Source: an uncultured Propionibacteriaceae bacterium
GTDB taxonomy: Bacteria > Actinomycetota > Actinomycetes > Propionibacteriales > Propionibacteriaceae
Direction of reading: 5' to 3'
DNA length: 64,000 nt
NCBI GenBank assembly: GCA_936924635.1
Contig: CAKZHP010000131.1
Location: 1 to 64,000, forward strand
Position 1 is the stretch's first letter. Every line of letters begins with the position of its first letter. The translations under genes were made by a program, and so were the position numbers. The notes beneath the pieces are model-generated. The model was not told the origin of the DNA. It worked only from the letters and a program-made list of their open reading frames with translations, and ran no database searches. This document shows positions 54,491 to 61,861 of this stretch, one piece after another.

Positions 54491-55378
54491 TCAGCCCCCG
54501 GTCTTGAGGAAGTGGGCGACCTGGGCGATGTAGCCCGGGCGGTCCAGGAAGTACGCACCGCAGTGGCCGGCGCCCGGGGTGATTCGCAGCTCCGACCCCG
54601 GCCCAGCCGCTGCCGCGAGGCGGTGCGCATGCTCGACGGGGATCATCTCGTCGGCGTCTCCGTGCAGCAGCAGGAGGGGGCGCGGGCTGATCCGCCCGAC
54701 GACCGCTTCGGGCCGTACGTCGCCGAACCGGTAGCCGTACCGCAGACGCGTGGCGTGGTCGACGAGGGTCACCAGGGGCACCGGCGGGAGCCGGAGGCCT
54801 GCCGCGGCGGTGGCGATCACGCCGTGCATGTCGGCGAACGAGGAGTCGGCGACCACGCGGCGTACGCGCTGGTCGGTGGCGGCGACCAGGAGGCTCACCG
54901 CTGCGCCCATGGAGAACCCGACCAGGGAGATCTCCGCCCCTGGGCGTCGCTCCTGGGCCAGGTCGATGGCCGCGGTCAGGTCGGCCTGCTCGTAGTGGGC
55001 CAGGGACTGCGGGCCGTCCTCGGAGTCACCGGCGCCGCGGAAGTCGTACAGCAGCACGGTGAGGCCGGCGCGCCACAGCCCGGGCCCGATGCCCAGCATG
55101 TCGGCCTTGGAGCTGTGGTAGCCGTGGCTGACGACCACGACCTGGTCGGGGGTGCCGTCGGTGGGAGCGGGGCGGTCGAACCACCAGCCGGACAGACGCG
55201 TGCCGTCCCCCGAGGAGAACGTGACATCGGTGGCCTCGGCCTGCACCTCGAACGGGCTGAAGGCGTACGGCAGCGGGGGCCGCCACGGGCCGCTGATCTG
55301 CCGGGCCGCGAGGAGCACCCCGGCGCCCGCGCCCACCATGGCGGCAGCGCCCAGCGCTGCCAGTCGAGCTGCTCTCAC
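54491..55378 (-). CDS. Exported or membrane-anchored alpha/beta hydrolase
   Basis: A 295-residue protein with an N-terminal hydrophobic helix (about 5-27), then a serine hydrolase fold: nucleophile Ser in GFSMG, Asp in HGDADEMIP and His in GAGHCG, with HGYHSSK as oxyanion loop. Similar to YqkD/BAAT-like esterases; substrate unknown. TAGGCT (55385-55390, minus) ends 6 nt before GTG 55378. Confidence 0.85.
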   Translation of the reverse strand: MRAARLAALGAAAMVGAGAGVLLAARQISGPWRPPLPYAFSPFEVQAEATDVTFSSGDGTRLSGWWFDRPAPTDGTPDQVVVVSHGYHSSKADMLGIGPGLWRAGLTVLLYDFRGAGDSEDGPQSLAHYEQADLTAAIDLAQERRPGAEISLVGFSMGAAVSLLVAATDQRVRRVVADSSFADMHGVIATAAAGLRLPPVPLVTLVDHATRLRYGYRFGDVRPEAVVGRISPRPLLLLHGDADEMIPVEHAHRLAAAAGPGSELRITPGAGHCGAYFLDRPGYIAQVAHFLKTGG

Positions 55379-55450
55379 GCGGGCAGCCTAGTCAGCGGTC
55401 GCCTCGCCCCCGTTCGGGCGAGCGGCGCGGGCTCCCGCTAGCGTGACCTC

Positions 55451-56719
55451 GTGCGGACGGCGCGGGAGGTGTGGCTGCTGGTCAGGGAGACCTGGCGCAT
55501 GCTGCGGCTCGGCCTGCCTGAGCTGGTGACGTGGTTCTGCCTGGGCTGGACGGCGAACCGGATGGGCATCTACCTCTCGGCCGCCATCGGCAGCACGTCA
55601 CCCATCTGGTCGTTCATCGTCTTCATCCTGGGCGTCGTGGGCCGGGTGGTGTGCCTGGTGCTGATGATCGCCTCCCTGGAGCGTCACCTGCGCACGCCGG
55701 CGATGATCGACCAGCCGGCGGCGTACGCGGTCCCGGACTCGGTGCTCCGGCGGCAACCGGTGCTGACCGTGCTCGCCACCACGATCAGCTCCTTCCTCGC
55801 CGTGTACGCCGTCTGGGGCCTGGTCGACGACGAGGTGTCCGAGCTGTTCCTCGCCAACGTCGTGCGGCACGGGCTGCTCGCCACGGAGATGTGGTCGGTC
55901 GACCTGCGGCGGTGGCAGACGTACGGGCTGGTCGCCGCGGTGGCCTGGCTCCTGAAGCAGGCGGTGCAGCTGGTCCACCGCCGGCGTCAGGTGGAGGCGC
56001 TCGGGCTCCTGGCCACCGTCTTGGACGGTGTGTTCGTGTTCACCTCCTTCCTCGCCCTGATCCGGATCGTGTCCAGACTGATGGCCTGGCTGCGGGACCG
56101 GGTGGTGTGGAGCGAGGCGGAGCTGGTCTGGCACTCGCTCCTGGCCTCGCTCCCCGAGCTGCGCCTGCCCTGGGCGCTGACCTTGCCCGATGTCGTCCGG
56201 CGGGTCGGGTCCTGGGTGAGCCAGACGTTCCTTCCCGGGGTGGGCATGGGCGTGCTGCTGCCGCTGATGTGGCTGGCGCTCACGGCGGTGGTCTTCGGGT
56301 GGAGCGACTTCGAGAACCACATCCCCGCCCGGCCCGGGCGGGTGGCGGACCTCTGGGAGGCCATGCCCCGCCCCGTCCAACGGGTGCTGCTGCTCGTCAG
56401 CGGCGATGTCCGGTTGAAGTGGCTGCCCGTGCTGCACGCGCTCCAGCTGCTGTGGCGGGCCGGCCCGCGGTTCCTAGGCGCCTACCTGGTCGTGGCGACC
56501 GTCCTGCGGGCCGTGAGCCGGCTGATGACCTGGGGCTACATCACGGCCCGGGGCCCGGTGGGCATCGACACCGTGCTGCTGACCGAACCGGTCACCGCCG
56601 GCATCGTCAGCGGGTTCACAGCGGTGGTGGGTTGCGCCCTGTACGCGGCTGCCTTCGACCGCTCCCTCGCCGCTGCCCTCGAGGGCCCGGTTCAGCGGGA
56701 GATCTCGACCGTCCCCTGA
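55451..56719 (+). CDS. Large membrane protein of unknown function
   Basis: A 422-residue polytopic protein with about eight helices, among them a central LPLMWLALTAVVFGW segment, and many Arg/Trp at the membrane edge. No family recognised. TAGCGT (55439-55444) ends 6 nt before GTG 55451, a leaderless start; its -10 lies about 50 bp from that of the divergent hydrolase. Its 3' end overlaps the end of the convergent operon by 28 nt. Confidence 0.65.
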   Translation: MRTAREVWLLVRETWRMLRLGLPELVTWFCLGWTANRMGIYLSAAIGSTSPIWSFIVFILGVVGRVVCLVLMIASLERHLRTPAMIDQPAAYAVPDSVLRRQPVLTVLATTISSFLAVYAVWGLVDDEVSELFLANVVRHGLLATEMWSVDLRRWQTYGLVAAVAWLLKQAVQLVHRRRQVEALGLLATVLDGVFVFTSFLALIRIVSRLMAWLRDRVVWSEAELVWHSLLASLPELRLPWALTLPDVVRRVGSWVSQTFLPGVGMGVLLPLMWLALTAVVFGWSDFENHIPARPGRVADLWEAMPRPVQRVLLLVSGDVRLKWLPVLHALQLLWRAGPRFLGAYLVVATVLRAVSRLMTWGYITARGPVGIDTVLLTEPVTAGIVSGFTAVVGCALYAAAFDRSLAAALEGPVQREISTVP

Positions 56720-57222
56720 CTCCCGTAGGTGACGCGGACCGCGACGTGATCGACGGCTTCGTCGGGGATCATGAACGCCACCGCCATCGTGCTCTGGGAG
56801 CCGCCGGTCGCCCGGCAGGAGGTCGGTGCGTCCGGCCGGGCGCGCCAGAGGATGTCGCTCGCCGTCGTGGACCACTCCCTGGCCACGGGCTCGCGCTGCA
56901 CCAGCCTGACGGTGCAGTAGAGCGCCGCGGCGTCCTCCCGCCCGTGGTCGAACTGGAGGTCGAGCAGCACTCCCACCGCCCCGGGGGTCATCGTGACAGG
57001 CTTCGCGGGATCCTTGGGGTTCGGGAACGAGGACGCCGCCTGGAAGCCGAGCAGTGTCACGGTCGCGGTCGACGCCCCGATCCGTACCGGCTGCCCCATC
57101 GCCCCTCGGGTCGGGGGGCCGCCGGGGTCGGCGCCGTAGTGCCGGGACTGGTCGAGCCCGGTCCACACGGCGAGGCCGAGCGCGAGCACAAGCGCCACGG
57201 TCATGGCCGCCCAGCGCCTCAC
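56692..57222 (-). CDS. Single-pass exported protein, envelope operon gene 4
   Basis: A 176-residue protein with one N-terminal helix (about 8-25) and an extracytoplasmic beta-rich domain (VRIGASTATVTLLGFQAAS, GVLLDLQFDHG), DUF4352-like in look. GTG 57222 overlaps the preceding stop (GTGA). Function unknown. Two cysteines (LYCTVRL and TSCRAT) could pair outside the cell. Confidence 0.6.
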   Translation of the reverse strand: MRRWAAMTVALVLALGLAVWTGLDQSRHYGADPGGPPTRGAMGQPVRIGASTATVTLLGFQAASSFPNPKDPAKPVTMTPGAVGVLLDLQFDHGREDAAALYCTVRLVQREPVAREWSTTASDILWRARPDAPTSCRATGGSQSTMAVAFMIPDEAVDHVAVRVTYGSQGTVEISR

Positions 57223-57776
57223 GGGGTGACCTCGCTGGTGCAGGGGCTGACGGGCACGTTCTGGACCACCTCGGTGCTGCGATCGATGCCCAGGTCGACG
57301 GAGACCTGGGCGCGGTAGACGATCAGGGAACGCCCTGCCGGTCTGGGGCGCAGCGCGGCTTCGGCCACGAGCTCGGCGGGTACCTGGAACGTCTCGGTGC
57401 AGCGGCTCGTGAAACCCGGCTCGGTGAGGATGTGGCCCGCCACCGCGTTCGTGGAGCGCCGGGCGTACGTGCCCCGGTCGGTGACGAGCGAGACGTCGGC
57501 GAACGACACGTTGCGGCTGAGGGCCGCCACCCGCCACGTCACGACGACCCAGAGCGTCCCGTCTGCCGCGGGGACCCGCGCCTGACCCTTGCTGACCTCG
57601 TACGACAGCGCGACGGAGTCGACCTTGGTCTTGAAGCCGTCGCCGGTGCCCCAGTCGCCCACGCGGATCGCGCGCAGGTCGGTCGCCTCGGGGGAGAACT
57701 CGGGGACGGCGGCGGAGATCAGGCCGACGACCAGCAAGCACCCGGCCAGGGCGACCCGTCCGCCCCGCTCACGCAT
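57219..57776 (-). CDS. Single-pass exported protein, envelope operon gene 3
   Basis: A 185-residue protein with an N-terminal helix (VALAGCLLVVGLISAAV) and a beta-rich outer domain containing WVVVTWRVAAL and a repeat-like YRAQVSVDLG. Cysteines in SRCTETF and SPCTSE could form a disulfide. ATG 57776 overlaps the upstream gene by 8 nt. Function unknown. Confidence 0.6.
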   Translation of the reverse strand: MRERGGRVALAGCLLVVGLISAAVPEFSPEATDLRAIRVGDWGTGDGFKTKVDSVALSYEVSKGQARVPAADGTLWVVVTWRVAALSRNVSFADVSLVTDRGTYARRSTNAVAGHILTEPGFTSRCTETFQVPAELVAEAALRPRPAGRSLIVYRAQVSVDLGIDRSTEVVQNVPVSPCTSEVTP

Positions 57777-58440
57777 GGAGCCTCCGATCGACCAGTGGCA
57801 CTTCGACGCGGGCCACGACGCCCGCGACGACCCACTTGTCATCCAGCAGGCCGTCGTTCCAGCGCTCGTCGCTGATCAGCACGGTGAGGGTCCCCGACAC
57901 CCGCGGGCGCACTCCCGGCTTGTACGTCGAGATGCGCCACACGGGCTCGGTGACCTGCGGGTCGTACTGCTCAGCCTTGCGCGGGTCCACGTTCTTCAGC
58001 CTGGGGAAGCTCTGCCGGTCACCCTCGGGAAGCTGCACCATGATCAGGTCGTCGGGGAGGTCCTTGGTGGCGTCATGGTGGTTGACGATGTCCAGCCGCA
58101 CCCGAACCTCCGTCGGGATCTCCCGCCCGGAGCTGTCGTCGACCACCTCGGCCTCGAGCACCGTGATCGTCCAGTTGGTGAGCCTCACGGCAGTGCCAGG
58201 GGCGACTCTCCGGGCGTTGCCGATGTCGGCGGTCCTGAACCCACCCAGCGCGGCGACCAGGGCGACCACCAGGCCCGCCACGCCGAGCGCGACCCACCAG
58301 CCTCGCTGGCTCCGCGCCCGCGGCGGGATGCCCGCTGGCGGGTGAGCGGGTGCGCCCCAGGCCGGGTCGGGGGACGTCTCCCGCAGCGCCGGCGTCACCG
58401 GCTGGGGCGGGCCCCATCTCGGGTCGGGGGGCGACTGCAT
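57769..58440 (-). CDS. Single-pass exported protein, envelope operon gene 2
   Basis: A 223-residue protein: a Pro-rich cytoplasmic N-terminus (two PxWG-type repeats), one helix (GWWVALGVAGLVVALVAAL) and an outer beta-domain (AVRLTNWTITVLEAEVVDD). ATG 58440 is chosen because TAGGGT (58448-58453, minus) ends 7 nt before it, giving a leaderless start; GTG 58497 is in frame. First coupled gene of the three. Confidence 0.6.
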   Translation of the reverse strand: MQSPPDPRWGPPQPVTPALRETSPDPAWGAPAHPPAGIPPRARSQRGWWVALGVAGLVVALVAALGGFRTADIGNARRVAPGTAVRLTNWTITVLEAEVVDDSSGREIPTEVRVRLDIVNHHDATKDLPDDLIMVQLPEGDRQSFPRLKNVDPRKAEQYDPQVTEPVWRISTYKPGVRPRVSGTLTVLISDERWNDGLLDDKWVVAGVVARVEVPLVDRRLHA

Positions 58441-58493
58441 GAGCGTCACCCTAGCTGCCGGCGCGTCACTCACCGAGGTCGCGGGCGACCGCT

Positions 58494-58874
58494 TCACCCC
58501 AGGCCCTCGTCAGCGATCAACCAGCGATCGGCTGGGCCTCCACGCTCCAGGATGTACGCCCAGGAGCGCGGGCCGTCCGGGACCGAGCTGTCACCCCCGT
58601 GGGAGACGAACGTGACGGGCACCCTCACCCTGTCGCTCCGTGGCGACCCGCGATCTGGGGCGGCCGATCTCACCGTGACCTCCGTCACGCGGATGCGCCC
58701 GCACCAGCTCCCGTGCTTGCCGGTGGTGAGCAACGCGGTGGCCGTGCGGCAGTCCGTGGCCTCGAGCGCCTGCAGAGAGGTCGCGACGACCTCTTCCGGC
58801 GGCGGGAGCGGGACAGAGGTGTGCGAGCACCCGGTCGGGGCGGCACCGGTCAGGATCGCCGCCAGCCATCTCAT
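58494..58874 (-). CDS. Small putative lipoprotein, envelope operon gene 1
   Basis: A 126-residue protein with a short signal peptide and a Cys16 in APTGCSH that could be a degenerate lipobox. The rest resembles a SnoaL/DUF4878-type outer domain (SLQALEATDCRTATALL). TACCAT (58881-58886, minus) ends 6 nt before ATG 58874. It is 53 nt upstream of the next gene and probably belongs to the same group. Confidence 0.55.
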   Translation of the reverse strand: MRWLAAILTGAAPTGCSHTSVPLPPPEEVVATSLQALEATDCRTATALLTTGKHGSWCGRIRVTEVTVRSAAPDRGSPRSDRVRVPVTFVSHGGDSSVPDGPRSWAYILERGGPADRWLIADEGLG

Positions 58875-58920
58875 GGCGCGATGGTAGGCCAGGGACCTGC
58901 TCTCGAACAGGGCCCGCCGG

Positions 58921-59631
58921 TCAGGCCTTGCGGTTCTTCAGGAGCTTGACCACGGCCTTGCCCGTGCCCTCGGCGCTGCCCGGGTTCTGGCCAGTGACGA
59001 GGTTGCCGTCGACGACCACCTTCTCCACGAACGGCCGCAGGGCCTTCGTGTACGAGGCCCCCTCGGCCTTGAGCTTCTCGTCGAGGCGGAACGGCACGGC
59101 CTTGTCACGCTGCGCCAGCTTCTCCTCGGGCCACGAGAAGCCGGTGACCTTGCGTCCCTTGATGAGCGGGGTGCCGTCGGAGAGGGTGGCGCCGATGAAC
59201 GCGGACGGGCCGTGGCACACGGCCGACACGATCCGGCCCTCCTCCAGCGTGCGGGCGAGCACCCCGGCCAGCTCCGGGTTGTTCGGCAGGTCGAACATCA
59301 CGCCGTGGCCGCCCGTGACGTACACGGCGTCCCAGTCGCGTCCGGCGACCTCAGCCACGGAGACGGTGTCGTCGAGCAGCGCCATGTACTCCGGGTCCTC
59401 GTACCGCTTGCCGACCTTGGGGCCCATCTCGGCGGTCGCCAGGCTGGTCGGGTCGAGCGGCACCTGGCCACCGGCGACGCTCGCGATGGTGGCCTCGTGG
59501 CCGGCCTCGGTGACCACGTCGTGGAAGTGGGTGAGCTCGCTCAGCCACAGGCCGGTACGGTAGCCCACCTTCTCGAAGGCGGGGGTGCTGGTGGTGACGA
59601 TCAAGATCTGTGCCGGTGCGGGGCGCGCCAT
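58921..59631 (-). CDS. DJ-1/PfpI family protein (type 1 glutamine amidotransferase-like)
   Basis: A 236-residue protein with the nucleophile Cys in AVCHGPS, the upstream GGHGVMFDLPNN and FEKVGYRTGLWLSEL at the start, all typical of class I Hsp31/glyoxalase III-like members (HchA-like). It probably detoxifies methylglyoxal or acts as a chaperone. AGGAGG stands 7 nt before ATG 59631. Confidence 0.88.
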   Translation of the reverse strand: MARPAPAQILIVTTSTPAFEKVGYRTGLWLSELTHFHDVVTEAGHEATIASVAGGQVPLDPTSLATAEMGPKVGKRYEDPEYMALLDDTVSVAEVAGRDWDAVYVTGGHGVMFDLPNNPELAGVLARTLEEGRIVSAVCHGPSAFIGATLSDGTPLIKGRKVTGFSWPEEKLAQRDKAVPFRLDEKLKAEGASYTKALRPFVEKVVVDGNLVTGQNPGSAEGTGKAVVKLLKNRKA

Positions 59632-59720
59632 GGGTCCTCCTCGTGAGATTGCTCCACTCTGCCACGCCGCCGCAGGAGCGGGCCCCCGGCCCAGCGCCGT
59701 ACGCGCCAGAGGGTGGACGA

Positions 59721-59746
59721 CGCCCGGCCCCCGAGGAGGCCGGGCG
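59721..59746 (-). terminator. GC-rich hairpin after the lipoprotein gene
   Basis: CGCCCGGCC and GGCCGGGCG form a perfect 9-bp stem with an 8-base loop, 27 nt after the lipoprotein stop on the minus strand. No U tract follows. Confidence 0.5.
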
Positions 59747-59772
59747 TGCGTCGGGACGTGCGGGGGCCGGGG

Positions 59773-60531
59773 CTATTGGACCTCGGAGGCAGCCGGCTCG
59801 GTGATGGTGACGGGCTCGTCGTACTTGGAGAACGTCGCCGTGATCTTGCTGGTGGCGTTGCCCGTGGTCCACGTGGTGACCGACTTGCGCAGGAGCGACT
59901 TGCTGTCGAGGTAGATCTCCGAGGGGATGCTCTGACCGCCCGCGTCCACCGTCACGTTGTACTTGCGGACCGAGACACCGTCGACGGTGTCGGGCCCGAC
60001 GTAGGTGACCGAGCTGTACGTGACGTTGTTGCGGATCGAGTCCGCCGGGTTCGCCGCGCCGGTCGGAGTGGTGCCCTTCGTCCACTTCGCGGCACCCGCC
60101 TGCTTCGTGTACTGGGTGGTGCCGATCGTGATGATCTGAGCCTTCTGGCCCCCGGCCGTCAGCTCGCTCTGCGTCTTCACCTTGTTCGGGTCGGAGATGT
60201 CGGCAACGCCCGTGCTGGTCATGCCGCCGCTGGCGCTCTCGACCTGCGACGAGAAGCTCGCGGTCTTCACGTTCTTCGACGCGTCGGCGATCTGCTTGGT
60301 GAACGCGGCGGGGTCGACGGTGGCGCCGGGGGCGGGCGCGGCGGCGGTGGTCGCCCCGGACGACGCGGTGGTGGGGGCGCCGGGCGCCGACACCGAGCCC
60401 GTCTGGCCGGTGGCAGGGGCGGAGCTCACGGGCGCGGGCGTCGGGACGGTGGCGGTGGACGAGGAGCAGCCGGCAGCGAGCGCGATCGCGGTCAGGGCCC
60501 CGGCGGCGAGGGTGCGGCGGGCGACGGTCAT
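59773..60531 (-). CDS. Lipoprotein of the LppX/LolA-like fold
   Basis: A 252-residue lipoprotein (LAAGC, Cys22). A Thr/Ala/Pro-rich linker leads to a beta-rich domain with the actinobacterial LppX_LprAFG-like order KTASFSSQVESA, SELTAGGQKAQIITIG, YVGPDTVDGVSVRKY. Relatives carry lipids across the wall; here this is inferred from pattern only. ATG 60531 has an AAGGAGC site. Confidence 0.75.
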   Translation of the reverse strand: MTVARRTLAAGALTAIALAAGCSSSTATVPTPAPVSSAPATGQTGSVSAPGAPTTASSGATTAAAPAPGATVDPAAFTKQIADASKNVKTASFSSQVESASGGMTSTGVADISDPNKVKTQSELTAGGQKAQIITIGTTQYTKQAGAAKWTKGTTPTGAANPADSIRNNVTYSSVTYVGPDTVDGVSVRKYNVTVDAGGQSIPSEIYLDSKSLLRKSVTTWTTGNATSKITATFSKYDEPVTITEPAASEVQ

Positions 60532-60698
60532 GGGTGCTCCTTGGTGCAGAAGAGACGTGCGTGCTGAAGAAACCCGCCGGGCTGGCGGTGAGGGCAGAGT
60601 AGCGGGTGGTGGCTCAGAGCCCTCAGCGATGGTCGGTGCTCCCGGCCGCAGCATGAGAAACCTGCCCGGTGCCGCGGACGTCTCCGTACGCTCGCCCC

Positions 60699-61775
60699 AT
60701 GACGTTCGAGGTGCGCCCGTCGCAGACCCTGCAGCCCGACTCCGTACGCACCGCAGCGGTCACGGCGCCTGTCCTCGGCGAGGCGTACACCGACCACGTG
60801 GCCCGGGCGACCTGGACCACCGAGCGCGGCTGGCACGACCACGCCATCACCGCCCTGGAGCCGATGTCGATGCACCCCGCGGCAGGGGTCCTCCACTACG
60901 CGCAGGAGATCTTCGAGGGGCTGAAGGCCTACCGGCGCGCCGACGGGGGTGTGCAGGTCTTCCGGCCCGACCGCAACGCGGCCAGGTTCGCGCGGTCCGC
61001 CGTACGCTTGGACATGCCGCCGCTCCCCGAGGCCGACTTCGTGGAGTCGGTGCTGAGGCTGGTCGAGATCGACCAGGCGTGGGTTCCCGACAGCGCGGGG
61101 GAGCAGTCGCTGTACATCCGGCCGTTCATGATCGCCGACGAGACCTTCCTGGGGGTGCGGGCGGCCCGCCGCTACTCGTACCTGGTCGTGATGACCCCGG
61201 CCGGTCCGTACTACCCGGAGCCCGTCACGCTCTGGGTGACCCCGAGCTTCACCCGTGCGGCGCCGGGCGGCACCGGCGCGGCGAAGTGCGGCGGCAACTA
61301 CGCGGCCTCGCTGGCCGCCGCCCGGGAGGCGCACGAGCACGGCTGCGGCCAGGTGCTGTGGCTCGACGGCGCCGAGCACCGCTGGGTCGAGGAGTGCGGC
61401 ACCATGAACATCCTCTTCGTCACCGCTGCCGGCGAGCTGCTGACCCCGTCGCTGACGGACACGATCCTCGACGGCGTCACCCGCGACTCCCTGCTGACGC
61501 TGGCCTCCGAGCACGGCCTCACCCCGGTCGAGCGCCGGATCGAGTTCGCCGAGGTCGCCCAGGGCGTCCGCGACGGGTCGATCACCGAGGCCCTCGCCTG
61601 CGGCACCGCGGCCGTGGTCACGCCCATCACCGGGTTCGCCACGCCGAGCGGCGACCGGCTGGTCGTCGGCGACGGCACGCCGGGCCCGGCCACGACGGCA
61701 TTGCGTACGCACCTGGTCGACATCCAGCTCGGCCAGGCCCCCGACCCGTACGGCTGGGTCGTCCCCGTCGGCTGA
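60699..61775 (+). CDS. ilvE: Branched-chain amino-acid aminotransferase
   Basis: A 358-residue fold-type IV PLP enzyme, last step of leucine, isoleucine and valine synthesis. Lys196 in AAKCGGNYAAS binds PLP; GVLHYAQEIFEGLKAY and ECGTMNILFV are family signatures; and YIRPFMIADE helps bind the substrate. TACGCT (60687-60692) ends 6 nt before ATG 60699, so leaderless. An upstream in-frame start at 60669 is less likely. Confidence 0.95.
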   Translation: MTFEVRPSQTLQPDSVRTAAVTAPVLGEAYTDHVARATWTTERGWHDHAITALEPMSMHPAAGVLHYAQEIFEGLKAYRRADGGVQVFRPDRNAARFARSAVRLDMPPLPEADFVESVLRLVEIDQAWVPDSAGEQSLYIRPFMIADETFLGVRAARRYSYLVVMTPAGPYYPEPVTLWVTPSFTRAAPGGTGAAKCGGNYAASLAAAREAHEHGCGQVLWLDGAEHRWVEECGTMNILFVTAAGELLTPSLTDTILDGVTRDSLLTLASEHGLTPVERRIEFAEVAQGVRDGSITEALACGTAAVVTPITGFATPSGDRLVVGDGTPGPATTALRTHLVDIQLGQAPDPYGWVVPVG

Positions 61776-61782
61776 CCCGCAA

Positions 61783-61848
61783 CCTCACATCCGGTCCTGG
61801 TCCTCGCATGCGGCCAGACGGCCTCCAAGTGCAGATTCGGATGTGAGG
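61783..61848. terminator. Long-stem inverted repeat between convergent genes
   Basis: CCTCACATCCG (61783-61793) and CGGATGTGAGG (61838-61848) form a perfect 11-bp stem around a 44-base GC-rich loop that itself holds CGCATGCG and a GGCC pair. It lies between ilvE and the mannosidase and may end transcription from both sides, though the loop is long for a simple terminator. Confidence 0.45.
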
Positions 61849-61861
61849 GCGCGGTCCGGGG

